The notes under the pieces were generated by a model. The model saw only the letters and a program-made list of their open reading frames with translations, had not been told where the DNA came from and made no database searches. Below are positions 28,373-36,727 of a DNA stretch of 64,000 nucleotides, one piece after another. The stretch is from contig NZ_AYZG01000001.1 of assembly GCF_001436695.1 (NCBI RefSeq), positions 186,001 to 250,000 on the forward strand, given 5' to 3'. Source of the stretch: Lactobacillus taiwanensis DSM 21401 (GTDB taxonomy: Bacteria > Bacillota > Bacilli > Lactobacillales > Lactobacillaceae). A program made the position numbers and the translations under genes. Within the stretch, counting starts at the first letter, position 1, and the number at the start of each line of letters is the position of its first letter.

Positions 28373-28537
28373 TGCCTTAATCTCTTTTGGTATCTTAGCT
28401 TGTTTCAATTTTTCAATAAAATCTTGGTGAGTAAGTAATTTAACCGTATTAGACAAATATTGTAAATGAATTTTACTATCCTTTACTACTAATCCTAATG
28501 GACAGCTTGCTTCTCTTTCGACATTAACTTTTATGGG
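28352..28537 (-). pseudogene. Open fragment without start, possible gene remnant
   Basis: The minus strand stays open for 61 codons after an upstream TAG, with protein-like content (CPLGLVVKDSKIHLQYLSNT, DFIEKLKQAKIPKEIKALF), and ends inside the last codons of the opposing gene. No ATG, GTG or TTG with a ribosome site is present. The plus strand across 28500-28658 also has a short open stretch (YMSKTNYFPDYEVRSRLPLQ) that I cannot assign. Both are probably debris of a lost gene. Weak call. Confidence 0.3.
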
Positions 28538-28655
28538 CTACATGTCAAAAACCAACTATTTTCCTGATTATGAAGTGCGCTCTCGATTACCTTTACAAAT
28601 CATGACCCGCATTTTTTTGGATGCATATTCAGTTAGAATTGGTTTTGCTAGACAA

Positions 28656-28709
28656 TAAAAAAGAGTTGATAATCTCGTTTTTCAACGTTGATCTATCGAC
28701 TCTTTTTTA
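28656..28709 (-). terminator. Terminator of the LPQTG protein gene
   Basis: The minus-strand AAAAAAGAGTCGATA pairs with TATCAACTCTTTTTT (one G-T pair), ahead of a T run. The rest of the 28373-28729 gap shows only the fragments noted separately. Confidence 0.8.
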
Positions 28710-28729
28710 TCAGTACATGATTTTATAAA

Positions 28730-31612
28730 TTAATCATTCTTTTTCTTACGGTTAATACCAAGGTTGCTAACTAAACTAGTTCCTGCAACTGCTAATCCAG
28801 AAAGAGCTGCAACTAGCTCATTCTTTGCACCAGTTTGTGGCAATTTATTAGTAGTTACATTACCAGTTACAGCAACTACATGAGCTTTATCAGCTTTAAC
28901 CCAGCGGTTTGCACTAACTTTGTAGTAAGTAGTACCGTTAACTGTCTTTTCTCCAAAGGTCTTAACTGGAGTATTTGAATCGTTTAAGACAACAGATACG
29001 GCTGAACTATCACTATTATCAACAATCTTAACAGTAGATAATTTTTCTTCAGACTTATTGTTAGTCTTAAGATCTGCCTTAGCATTTTCTTTTACAGTAT
29101 CAGTATTCTTTACCTCTGCATCAGTATCAGCTGGGGTAGTTTCAGATGAATTAGTTGTTGATGCTTCACTATTTGAATCCGGCTTATCTATTGGCTTTAC
29201 AGTACTATTTGCAGCAGTTTTATCTGAAGGTTTTACAACATGACTAGTGTCAGGTTTGTTGGTTGGGTTTACTGGTTTTTCAGTATTGGAAGTTTCTTTA
29301 TGGCTGTTTTCTGTTTCTTTCTTATTAAATGCGTCTAATCTTGCCTTAACATCTTCAAGCTTACTTTGTTCAGCAGCTAATTCTGCTTCCGCTTTCCTAA
29401 GTTCTTCTGATGCATTTGTAACTTGGGCGTCAGCTTTATCTTTTGCTTCTTTTAAAGTATCTAAAATTAATTGTTGAGCTTTAACTGCCTTGTTAGCAGC
29501 AGTTACGTCATCATTTGCCTTATTCAAAGCTGTTTGAGCAGCAGAGAGATTTGATTGAGCATTTTCTAAATTGTTCAAAGTTTGATTCAATGAATCGAAA
29601 GCAGCTTGGGCACTCTTTAAATTATTATCTTTAACTTGAACGTCATTTTGTGCTGCATCTACCTTGGCTTGACTTGCCTTAACAGCAGCAGTAGCTTCAG
29701 ATAAAACATTTTGTGCTTGAGCTACAGCTTCTGCTGCCTTAGCTTGTGCAGCTTTAGCATCATCTAAGGCCTTTGCTTTTGTACCAACTTTAGCTTGAAC
29801 ATCTGCTAAGGTTTGATTGGCTTGATCTAGTTGTTTTTGCTCAAATTCAAGATTTTCTTGGCCTTTAGCAAGAGCAGCTTGCGTATCAGAAATCGCTTTA
29901 TTGATCTTAGCAGAACCATTGTTTAATTCTGCTAGGTTAGCTTGTAAACTCTGAACATTATTTTGTGCTGATTTAAGTGCATTTTGTGCTGCAACTAGGT
30001 TTTGATTTGCAGTAGCTACGTTAGCTTTAAGGGTGTTTAACTGATCTTCTTTTAATACATCTTTAGAATACTTATTAAATAAATCAGTATAGGCTTCAAC
30101 ACTTAGTGGATTTGAAACATCAAGAACATCATTTACATCCCAAGAAACAGCAGAGTCATCTAAGCGGCCCATTCCAAAATGAGTAAGAGACGGATCCATT
30201 AAATTCAAAAAGTGACCTACTTGTAAATATTCATCATAATGGTTGGTAAAGAAAGCATAAATATTGTAAGAGCTATTTAACACATCAGCATATTCTGGAT
30301 GCTCTTTTACCATTTCATTCCAGGTTTCTTCTTCTTGCATCCACGATTGAACTGGTTCCTGCATATAAGTAGTAAGATTTTCTGATTGATATAAACTGTC
30401 TGGATGGTCTAACCAGCCTGTTTGATAGTCTGCATCAATCATAGCTACAGCCATATCTGTTAATGATATTCCCAAAACAGATCTATTATGACTTGTGCGG
30501 GCTTCATTTACCTTAGGTAAATATGGAAGAACATTTTTCATTTCTTCAATACTGGTAGCATCATTTTTAGCACCTAAATGTACACGTTTTGCATACCAGG
30601 TTGGCTCTTTTCCATATTCACCCTTATATGTTCCCGCTACAATTTCATATGCAGTTTGAGCATCTTCTCTCAAACTTTCAGAATTATCTTTATTGTCAGC
30701 AATTGCCTTAAAGAAACCAGCTGCACCGCTTGCTTGATCTTGAGCAACTTGATCTTGTAAGTCCTTCAAAGCTTGTTTAGCATCAGCCAGCGCCTTTTGT
30801 TTAGCATTAACATTGTTTTGAGCATCTACTACAGCTTTGTTTGCCACTGCAAGATTATTATTAACAGTTGCTATCTTTTGATTATTTTCAGCTAAAGCAG
30901 CTTGATTCTTAGACAAAACTGATTCGTTATCCGCATTTGTCTTCTTAATATCATTTAATGCGTTTTGAACTTTTTGAACATTTTGTTTTGCTTCATCTAG
31001 TCCACTATTCTTAAGAGCAGCTTCAGCGTTAGCAACATTATTATCAGCGGTTTTCTTTGCAGCTTCTTTACTGTTAACTAAATTTTGAGCATCAGCCTGT
31101 TTTTGTTTAGCAGTCGCCAATTGACTTTGTGCTGTATTTAAATCTGCATTTGCATCACTGACATTTTGCTTAGCAGCTTTAATTGCATCTTGCTGTGCAG
31201 CAATATTCTTTTGGGTCTTTTGAATATTTTCTGAAGTTGCTTGCTTTGCTACTTCAATTGCACTAGTTAACTTATCTTGTGCTTGTTTTGCAACAGCTTG
31301 CTTATCAGCTAAATTCTTTTGGCTATCATTTACCTTAGCTTGTTGAGCATCACAGGCATCATTTGGTGCTTTTGCCTGTGCTTGTGCGTTAGTTAATGCG
31401 CTCTTTTTACTATATACGCTTGCTTGAGCATTATTAACTGAATTTTGTGCTTGATTAACAGCATCTTGTAATTTTTCTTTATCTGATTTTGCTACAACGA
31501 CAGTGTTATTTTTATCAGTTGTAGCAGCTTGAACCTTACTATTATTAGTACTTGCTAAAAGAGTAGCTGTTAATGCCGCAACAGCCAAACTTGTATATTT
31601 CAATTCTTTCAT
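28730..31612 (-). CDS. LPXTG-anchored SEC10/PgrA-type surface protein
   Basis: The start is ATG 31612, 6 bases after GGAGG. The 960-residue precursor has a signal peptide (cleavage about VQA-AT). A heptad-rich coiled coil (about 45-290) is followed by a globular SEC10/PgrA surface-exclusion domain (about 295-520: WYAKRVHLGAKNDATSIEEM, LTHFGMGRLDD). A second coiled coil (about 530-760), a Ser/Thr/Pro-rich linker and a single SH3-like/SLAP-like segment (about 870-915) come next. The sorting signal LPQTG with hydrophobic helix and KKKND tail ends it. Family members reduce conjugation or mediate adhesion. Confidence 0.9.
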   Translation of the reverse strand: MKELKYTSLAVAALTATLLASTNNSKVQAATTDKNNTVVVAKSDKEKLQDAVNQAQNSVNNAQASVYSKKSALTNAQAQAKAPNDACDAQQAKVNDSQKNLADKQAVAKQAQDKLTSAIEVAKQATSENIQKTQKNIAAQQDAIKAAKQNVSDANADLNTAQSQLATAKQKQADAQNLVNSKEAAKKTADNNVANAEAALKNSGLDEAKQNVQKVQNALNDIKKTNADNESVLSKNQAALAENNQKIATVNNNLAVANKAVVDAQNNVNAKQKALADAKQALKDLQDQVAQDQASGAAGFFKAIADNKDNSESLREDAQTAYEIVAGTYKGEYGKEPTWYAKRVHLGAKNDATSIEEMKNVLPYLPKVNEARTSHNRSVLGISLTDMAVAMIDADYQTGWLDHPDSLYQSENLTTYMQEPVQSWMQEEETWNEMVKEHPEYADVLNSSYNIYAFFTNHYDEYLQVGHFLNLMDPSLTHFGMGRLDDSAVSWDVNDVLDVSNPLSVEAYTDLFNKYSKDVLKEDQLNTLKANVATANQNLVAAQNALKSAQNNVQSLQANLAELNNGSAKINKAISDTQAALAKGQENLEFEQKQLDQANQTLADVQAKVGTKAKALDDAKAAQAKAAEAVAQAQNVLSEATAAVKASQAKVDAAQNDVQVKDNNLKSAQAAFDSLNQTLNNLENAQSNLSAAQTALNKANDDVTAANKAVKAQQLILDTLKEAKDKADAQVTNASEELRKAEAELAAEQSKLEDVKARLDAFNKKETENSHKETSNTEKPVNPTNKPDTSHVVKPSDKTAANSTVKPIDKPDSNSEASTTNSSETTPADTDAEVKNTDTVKENAKADLKTNNKSEEKLSTVKIVDNSDSSAVSVVLNDSNTPVKTFGEKTVNGTTYYKVSANRWVKADKAHVVAVTGNVTTNKLPQTGAKNELVAALSGLAVAGTSLVSNLGINRKKKND

Positions 31613-31698
31613 TGTTTTCCTCCAAATTAACAATTCCTTTTTTATTTTATTGCGCTAAGTATGTTTTTTCAAGGTTGGACCTAGGTTCATCCATACAA

Positions 31699-31735
31699 AA
31701 AACAAGGCCACTTCTGACCTTGTTTTCAATTAAAT
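31699..31735 (-). terminator. Terminator of the lacD pseudogene transcript
   Basis: The minus-strand stem AAAACAAGGTCA / TGGCCTTGTTTT with loop GAAG is followed by T residues. Confidence 0.75.
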
Positions 31736-31745
31736 AATTCAGCTA

Positions 31746-32741
31746 TTATTCTTTGATTTCTAATTTATCTTTCCATGATTTTGCACCTTTAAGTGCATCA
31801 TTTAAGTTCTCGATATTTTTCTTTCCTTCAGTTGAAAGCCATTCTCTACGTTGCTTTTCTCCTTCAGCAGCAAATGGCTTAATTGTTGACTTTCACGTTG
31901 CACGCCCGCAAAGCACACCATTAAAGTCTGCATCAGCTTTTTCAGCCATTTCAATCTCTGCAATAAATTCTTCTGAAGTTACACCAGCCGATAAAAAGAT
32001 ATATGGTAAATTAGTTAAATCTGACTGTTTCTTCAATAATTTCTTTGCTTCTTCTTGAGTATAAACAACATTGTTGTCGCCATTATAGCCTTCTACAAAC
32101 TTAATATTAAATGGCATCTCAACTTTAAGAACTGTTACATCATATTGAGACTTAGAGAATTCTTGCATAGTTTTGAAAACTTTTTCAGGTTTTACCTTTG
32201 CGTATTCTTCACCTTTAGCATCATTAATTTTCCCATCATAAATTAATAATTCACGGAAAAATGGTAATCCATTTGCTTTAGTTCCAGCTCCTACTCTTTC
32301 GACAAAAGCCTTCTTCTTATCGTTAATTTTATCACTTTCGTCTGGATCGTAGTAAAGTAAGAACTTAACTGCATCGGCACTATCATTTTTAATTCTTAAT
32401 GCTGATTGATCGGCAATTAAATCACACATTCTACCTGGCTCAGTAGTATCATAGCCCGTCTTTTCATAAGATAATAATAAACCACACTTCTTATCTCTAC
32501 CCTTAGTTGCTGGAAGACCATATTCCGGATCTGTCAAAATGGCAGAAGCATATGGAGTCAACTCACTAGAAACAGCCTCCTTAAAATCAACAATTATTGT
32601 TTCATCAGCAGGCTAATTTTCTGCCTCAGCTAACATTCGTTTTAATGATCCTCTTTGGTCAATTGTTAATGCACTGATTACGCCAGTCTCATTAGATAAA
32701 TTATCCATATGTTTTGCAACTTCAGGTGAAATCTTTCTCAT
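31746..32741 (-). pseudogene. lacD: Tagatose 1,6-diphosphate aldolase (LacD), two nonsense mutations
   Basis: From ATG 32739-32741 (behind AAAAGGAGAT) the frame reads a full LacD of about 331 residues: ALTIDQRGSLKRML, CGLLLSYEKTGYD, the active-site region VTVLKVEMPFN and PYIFLSAGVTSEEF. It is broken by TAG at 32613-32615 (after AEAEN) and by TGA at 31893-31895, where the family has Trp (GRATW). Everything else stays in frame, so the decay is recent. The enzyme would split tagatose 1,6-bisphosphate to triose phosphates. The only long intact piece is 31896-32561. Confidence 0.9.
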
Positions 32742-32774
32742 CGTGTATCTCCTTTTCATTTACCGCACATTTAT

Positions 32775-32816
32775 ATTATAAGACGGCGTTTTCATAAAAA
32801 GCGGAGATCGCTTTCA
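32775..32816 (-). promoter_or_regulatory. lacD promoter with two cre-like sites
   Basis: The -10 TATAAT (32775-32780) abuts TGAAAACGCCGTCT (32781-32794), which fits the CcpA cre consensus at 12 of 14 positions. A second half-match TGAAAGCGATCTCCGC (32801-32816) lies upstream and contains a perfect AAAGCG/CGCTTT inverted repeat together with its flank. Catabolite repression is likely. Confidence 0.55.
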
Positions 32817-32859
32817 TACTGTAAAGCTTTTCACTTAATAAGAAAAATCATGTAAAAGT

Positions 32860-34077
32860 TTACCTAAATATTTTCAGCTTTCCTTTTAATCTTGTATGAA
32901 GGGGAACAATAATTGCCAGCATCATAAAAATTCCAACCGCAGCAACAATAAAGAAATTGATATAACCAAACTTATCAATAACCAAGCCCCCAAATAATGG
33001 TCCAAATGCTCTCCCAACAGCCGACGTTGAAATTATTAAACCTTGGTATTTCCCTTTACTATCGACAGGTGACAAGTCATTTACATAGGCGGGCATTGCG
33101 GGCATTGCTGTTGATTCACCAAGCGTTAAAGTAACCATTGAAAATACAAAGTGAGCATAGTCTTTTGCAAAAATTAGAGTTACAAAAGAAATAGCAAACA
33201 TAGTAACTCCAAATACTACTTGATGAAATAAGTTCTTAAATGTGTTAGGAAAACGACTTAGAAATGCTTGAACAATCACAATAATGCTGGCGTTAATTGT
33301 CCACAATAAACTATATAAATGAAAAGGAATTCCCAAAGAAACCATATAAACTGAAAGATTAGATTCCCAGTTCATATACATCAACCAAATTACAGCTAAG
33401 GTCGTAAAAAAGCCGATAGTCAGCTTTAGATTAGCAACCGGCATCGGAGTTACCTTATTTTTACTATCTTTATTTTGCTGAGCTTTTCTTTTCGAATGAA
33501 ACTTAATAATTGGTCGATAATTAATGATTGCGTTTATACTTACAATCACAAAAAGACTAGCCGCAATTACAAATAAAATTGTAACTGAATAATCATAGAT
33601 ATAACCTACAATTAATGTTCCTAGTACCACACCAAGATTTTGTGCAAAATAAATTGTATTAAAGATATACCGCCCTGGCTTAGACTTGATACTAGTCGCA
33701 ATTGAATTAATTAATGCACCATTCCAGCCGCCCAGTAGACCAGTCAAAGTCATCCAAACCCAATAAATTGGCCAGGTATGATTAGCGGCCATTCCAAATA
33801 GTACTAAGGCATCTAAGCCAGCGCCGGCAATAATTAAATAGTATGGATTGAAATGATCATATGCCCCGCCAGCAATAAATGAACCAAGCATATTAGCCAA
33901 ACAATTAAATAGAAGTACTACTCCAATCATAGCCAAAGAAACATGGAGTCTTTTATTCAAATAAACTGAAGTTAATGGCCAAATAAAACTGGCTCCAATC
34001 CAGGTAAATAACTCACTCAAAAGAAGCCAATGTAACTTTATCTCATCATCCGGTTGGACATTTCCCTTACTATGCAA
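32860..34077 (-). CDS. MFS transporter (12-helix, sugar/drug exporter type)
   Basis: I start at TTG 34075-34077, behind AAAGGGTGAG. A longer frame to 34230 would overlap the upstream gene and its terminator and is unlikely. The 405-residue protein has 12 membrane helices, with MFS motif A-like DRxGRK positions (SKPGRYIFNT; FGPLFGGLVIDKFGY). The second-half loop is basic (SKRKAQQNKDSKNK). The upstream gene ends in its own terminator, so this gene needs a separate promoter. Substrate unknown. Confidence 0.85.
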   Translation of the reverse strand: MHSKGNVQPDDEIKLHWLLLSELFTWIGASFIWPLTSVYLNKRLHVSLAMIGVVLLFNCLANMLGSFIAGGAYDHFNPYYLIIAGAGLDALVLFGMAANHTWPIYWVWMTLTGLLGGWNGALINSIATSIKSKPGRYIFNTIYFAQNLGVVLGTLIVGYIYDYSVTILFVIAASLFVIVSINAIINYRPIIKFHSKRKAQQNKDSKNKVTPMPVANLKLTIGFFTTLAVIWLMYMNWESNLSVYMVSLGIPFHLYSLLWTINASIIVIVQAFLSRFPNTFKNLFHQVVFGVTMFAISFVTLIFAKDYAHFVFSMVTLTLGESTAMPAMPAYVNDLSPVDSKGKYQGLIISTSAVGRAFGPLFGGLVIDKFGYINFFIVAAVGIFMMLAIIVPLHTRLKGKLKIFR

Positions 34078-34138
34078 CTTTCTCACCCTTTTCTTCCATA
34101 TTCTTACATTCAGTCTAGCAATTAATGAACATTTTTGC

Positions 34139-34178
34139 ACGAGCGTAAAAAAGACTCTGCCTACAGGTAGAGTCTTCT
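34139..34178 (-). terminator. Terminator of the DUF438 gene
   Basis: The minus-strand stem GAAGACTCTACC / GGCAGAGTCTTT with loop TGTA is followed by six T, directly after the stop. Confidence 0.85.
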
Positions 34179-34180
34179 CG

Positions 34181-35377
34181 TTATCGCTTTTCATTCTTCC
34201 AACTTCTAATATCAGTAACATCCTGAGCAACTTCTAAACAGCCCAAATATTTATTATCTTTTCTCACAGCAAAATACTGTAAGTATAGGTACCGCCCCAT
34301 ATGTCTTGGCTCAAACCAAAACTCATACTTATCTTTTTTCCCTTGGTGAAAATCGTCAAAAATCTTTTTAACTCGTGGTATGCTCTCAGGTAAATGACAA
34401 GAATAAACACTATTGCCAATCGCATTTTTAGAATGAGGGAAAATATTGGCGCCTCCACCAAAATAAGCTACTTTATCATTTTCATCAATAAAAGTTAATG
34501 CAAAAGGCAATAAGTCCAAAATTGCAGATAATTGCTCCAAATTTAAGCTTCCTTCTGCAAAATTTAGTGCTAAGCTACTTAATTTATCAACAGAAAATGG
34601 CCCATCATTTTTAGTCTTTTCCTTAGGTTTCCAATTCATTGGTTTTTGAATCAAGGTATAGCCAATCTGTTCTTCCTCATTTTTGACATTGCCCCAGTCT
34701 TCTTCACTGGCAACTTCATCAATCATTGGCAACATGATTTCTTCTTCTTTAAAAATCATTTCAAGCACTTCACGTGCCGTCTCTTTTATTGCCTTAGACA
34801 CTTCAACTTGATCAATATCTTTTTGATTAACAAGTAAATTAGCCTGACCAATGAGTTTTCGAATTTTATCATCAACGCCCCACATAACTTTCGGTGGTGC
34901 AGTAATTCCATATTTAGTCATAATGGGAAACATTGAGGTTTCCTTACGAGCATAATGATAGTGAATTTTAGCTAGGTCTTTTAACTCCTGTCTTAACTTT
35001 GAGAGTGCACCCTTATCTCCCTTTTCCCACTTAGCTAAGTCTGGCAATAAAGCGTCATTTACCAAGGACTTAAGAACAATATTCTCTAACTTGAATGTAT
35101 GAACTGGATGACCTGGTTTTTCAAACTCAGAATTTTTCTTATTTTCTTTAATATTACCCTTAAAAACATCGGCGTGAATATTGCACAAATATTGGATTTC
35201 TCTTGGATCAAGGCCTTGAGCAATTAATTCTCTTTCTGCTGCAGTGATTTCAGCCACATCAACTTGATCAAAGGCAGCTTGAAACATTTTCTTTGCTTCT
35301 TCAAGCTCCCCACCATCTTGAATAAAATTTAAAATTTTTAAAATAGCTTTTTGTCGTTCTTTATCTAGTTCTTTCAT
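34181..35377 (-). CDS. DUF438 / hemerythrin-like / PAS protein
   Basis: The 398-residue protein has three parts: DUF438 (about 1-75), a hemerythrin-like four-helix domain (about 88-225) with candidate iron ligands HPVHTF, HYHYARKETSMFP and FKEEEIMLPMI, and a C-terminal PAS (about 275-395) with SCHLPES. The start overlaps the stop of the DUF59 gene by one base (TAATG), so translation is coupled. Proteins of this type are linked to iron, oxygen or NO handling. Placement beside the anaerobic ribonucleotide reductase suggests it protects Fe-S or glycyl-radical enzymes. That role is an inference. Confidence 0.85.
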   Translation of the reverse strand: MKELDKERQKAILKILNFIQDGGELEEAKKMFQAAFDQVDVAEITAAERELIAQGLDPREIQYLCNIHADVFKGNIKENKKNSEFEKPGHPVHTFKLENIVLKSLVNDALLPDLAKWEKGDKGALSKLRQELKDLAKIHYHYARKETSMFPIMTKYGITAPPKVMWGVDDKIRKLIGQANLLVNQKDIDQVEVSKAIKETAREVLEMIFKEEEIMLPMIDEVASEEDWGNVKNEEEQIGYTLIQKPMNWKPKEKTKNDGPFSVDKLSSLALNFAEGSLNLEQLSAILDLLPFALTFIDENDKVAYFGGGANIFPHSKNAIGNSVYSCHLPESIPRVKKIFDDFHQGKKDKYEFWFEPRHMGRYLYLQYFAVRKDNKYLGCLEVAQDVTDIRSWKNEKR

Positions 35378-35958
35378 TAATCAATCACCTTGTAGCCTTT
35401 ATCTTCGAACGCCTGCCTTATTTTGTCTAAATCAATTTTCATAGCTTGGGCACCAAGCGGAATCGTCATTACTCTTCCTACGGTAGACAACAGGCCCGGA
35501 ATTTTAATTCTTGTAAAGCCGCAGTCATACATAATTTGAATAAAATCTGGATATTCTTCTGCCAGCTTCTTTATTGGAACAGAAAAATCAATTATCTTTT
35601 CTGTCTCTTCAATTTTATTTTCTTGATCAAGGACTTGTTCATTATCCAGCATCCCTAATTGTTTCTTAGCCGCTATCGTCATTCTTTCTGGACTCCAAAC
35701 TGGATACCAAACCAACTTCACATCACAAGTCTTAATTTTGGGAACAGACAAGACTGCCTTTTCAATTGCATTTTGCAAATATGTGGACAAGGGACAGCCA
35801 ACGATTGTTAAAGTCATCTTAACTGTGGCATGATCCCCTTCAATATCAATTCCATAAATTAACCCTAAATTAACTACATCAACTAGTAATTCTGGATCTT
35901 CTACACCTTGCAAGGCGGTCATAATTTTATCGACTAATTTCAAATTCTTTTCTTGCAT
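35377..35958 (-). CDS. DUF59 (SufT/PaaD-like) and DUF1858 fusion protein
   Basis: The start is ATG 35958 (AGGTGA six bases ahead); a GTG nine bases earlier would overlap that site. The 193-residue protein has an N-terminal DUF59 domain (about 5-95: VEDPELLVDVVNLGLIYGID, LTIVGCPLSTYLQNAI with the conserved Cys). The C-terminal DUF1858-type module (about 130-160: LAEEYPDFIQIMYDCGFTRI) has a Cys also typical of that family. DUF59 proteins help assemble or repair Fe-S clusters. It is translationally coupled to the hemerythrin-like protein. Confidence 0.85.
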   Translation of the reverse strand: MQEKNLKLVDKIMTALQGVEDPELLVDVVNLGLIYGIDIEGDHATVKMTLTIVGCPLSTYLQNAIEKAVLSVPKIKTCDVKLVWYPVWSPERMTIAAKKQLGMLDNEQVLDQENKIEETEKIIDFSVPIKKLAEEYPDFIQIMYDCGFTRIKIPGLLSTVGRVMTIPLGAQAMKIDLDKIRQAFEDKGYKVID

Positions 35959-35968
35959 CTTTTTCACC

Positions 35969-36004
35969 TAAAAAAATAAGAGAAACATTATCGTTTCCCT
36001 TATT
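35969..36004 (-). terminator. Terminator of nrdG
   Basis: The minus-strand stem AATAAGGGAAAC / GTTTCTCTTATT is followed by seven T, just upstream of the DUF59 gene. It separates the two units or allows partial read-through. Confidence 0.8.
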
Positions 36005-36013
36005 CTATCAAAC

Positions 36014-36727
36014 TTATCTAACTAGCTTATCCCAAATAATAACCTTATTAGCCTTAATTGATTTTTGAACATCAATAATTCGCTGGTTACTTGACCCACG
36101 AAATTGTAGTGTCAAATCTTTTAAATCATCCATGAAACGTCCATCAACTAAAATATCAATCTTTGAAAGCATTTCTTTCTTATCGGGAGTTTCTTTTTGA
36201 AGCTCATCCCAAGTATAGCCTGACCAAGACCAAATATCTTTACTATGTCCAAATTCTTTACGTACCCGGTTAATTAATTTCAAGCATACCCAAGTATTTA
36301 AAAATGGTTCTCCACCTAATAAAGTTAACCCCTGCACATAAGATTGAGACATATCTTCAATAATTTTATCTTCCAATTCTTGAGTATAAGGACGTCCATA
36401 ATTAAAATTCTGGGCTGCTAAATTATAACAACCAGGACAGTTAAACAAACATCCACTTACATATAAGCTGCATCTAACTCCTTCACCATCAACAAAATTA
36501 AATGGCTTATAATCAGCTATTTTATGTTTAGAATATTCTTCAGATTTCCATTCCTGTGGTTTTGGATTTTTTGGAAGACGGTGTTTTCTTTTCAATTCCT
36601 TTGCATGTTCAACTTGAGGTTTATATTGATTAGAATCAACAAAAATTGTGTCTCCCCCAACATTAACCTTAATCAAGTTACCTCGAACATCTGGACCTTC
36701 TTGACTATTTTTGTCTTTTTCTGGCAT
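36014..36727 (-). CDS. nrdG: Anaerobic ribonucleotide reductase activating protein (radical SAM)
   Basis: The 237-residue protein has FVDGEGVRCSLYVSGCLFNC with the CxxxCxxC cluster (GCLFNCPGCYN) that binds the 4Fe-4S and S-adenosylmethionine. LLGGEPFLNTWVCL follows. It generates the glycyl radical in NrdD. The ATG overlaps the nrdD stop (TAATG). Compared with usual NrdG proteins, which begin near the PKNPKPQEW segment, it has about 50 additional N-terminal residues, with internal VGGDTIFVDSNQYK. The coupled start makes the extension credible. Confidence 0.93.
   Translation of the reverse strand: MPEKDKNSQEGPDVRGNLIKVNVGGDTIFVDSNQYKPQVEHAKELKRKHRLPKNPKPQEWKSEEYSKHKIADYKPFNFVDGEGVRCSLYVSGCLFNCPGCYNLAAQNFNYGRPYTQELEDKIIEDMSQSYVQGLTLLGGEPFLNTWVCLKLINRVRKEFGHSKDIWSWSGYTWDELQKETPDKKEMLSKIDILVDGRFMDDLKDLTLQFRGSSNQRIIDVQKSIKANKVIIWDKLVR

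Noticed and set aside
28500-28658. Plus-strand frame as a real small gene
   Set aside because: It has no ribosome site before its first ATG and matches no family I know; listed only as possible debris.
32860-34230. 456-residue version of the MFS protein
   Set aside because: The extra N-terminus overlaps the preceding gene and its terminator and has no signal for translation; the TTG start at 34077 has a good ribosome site.
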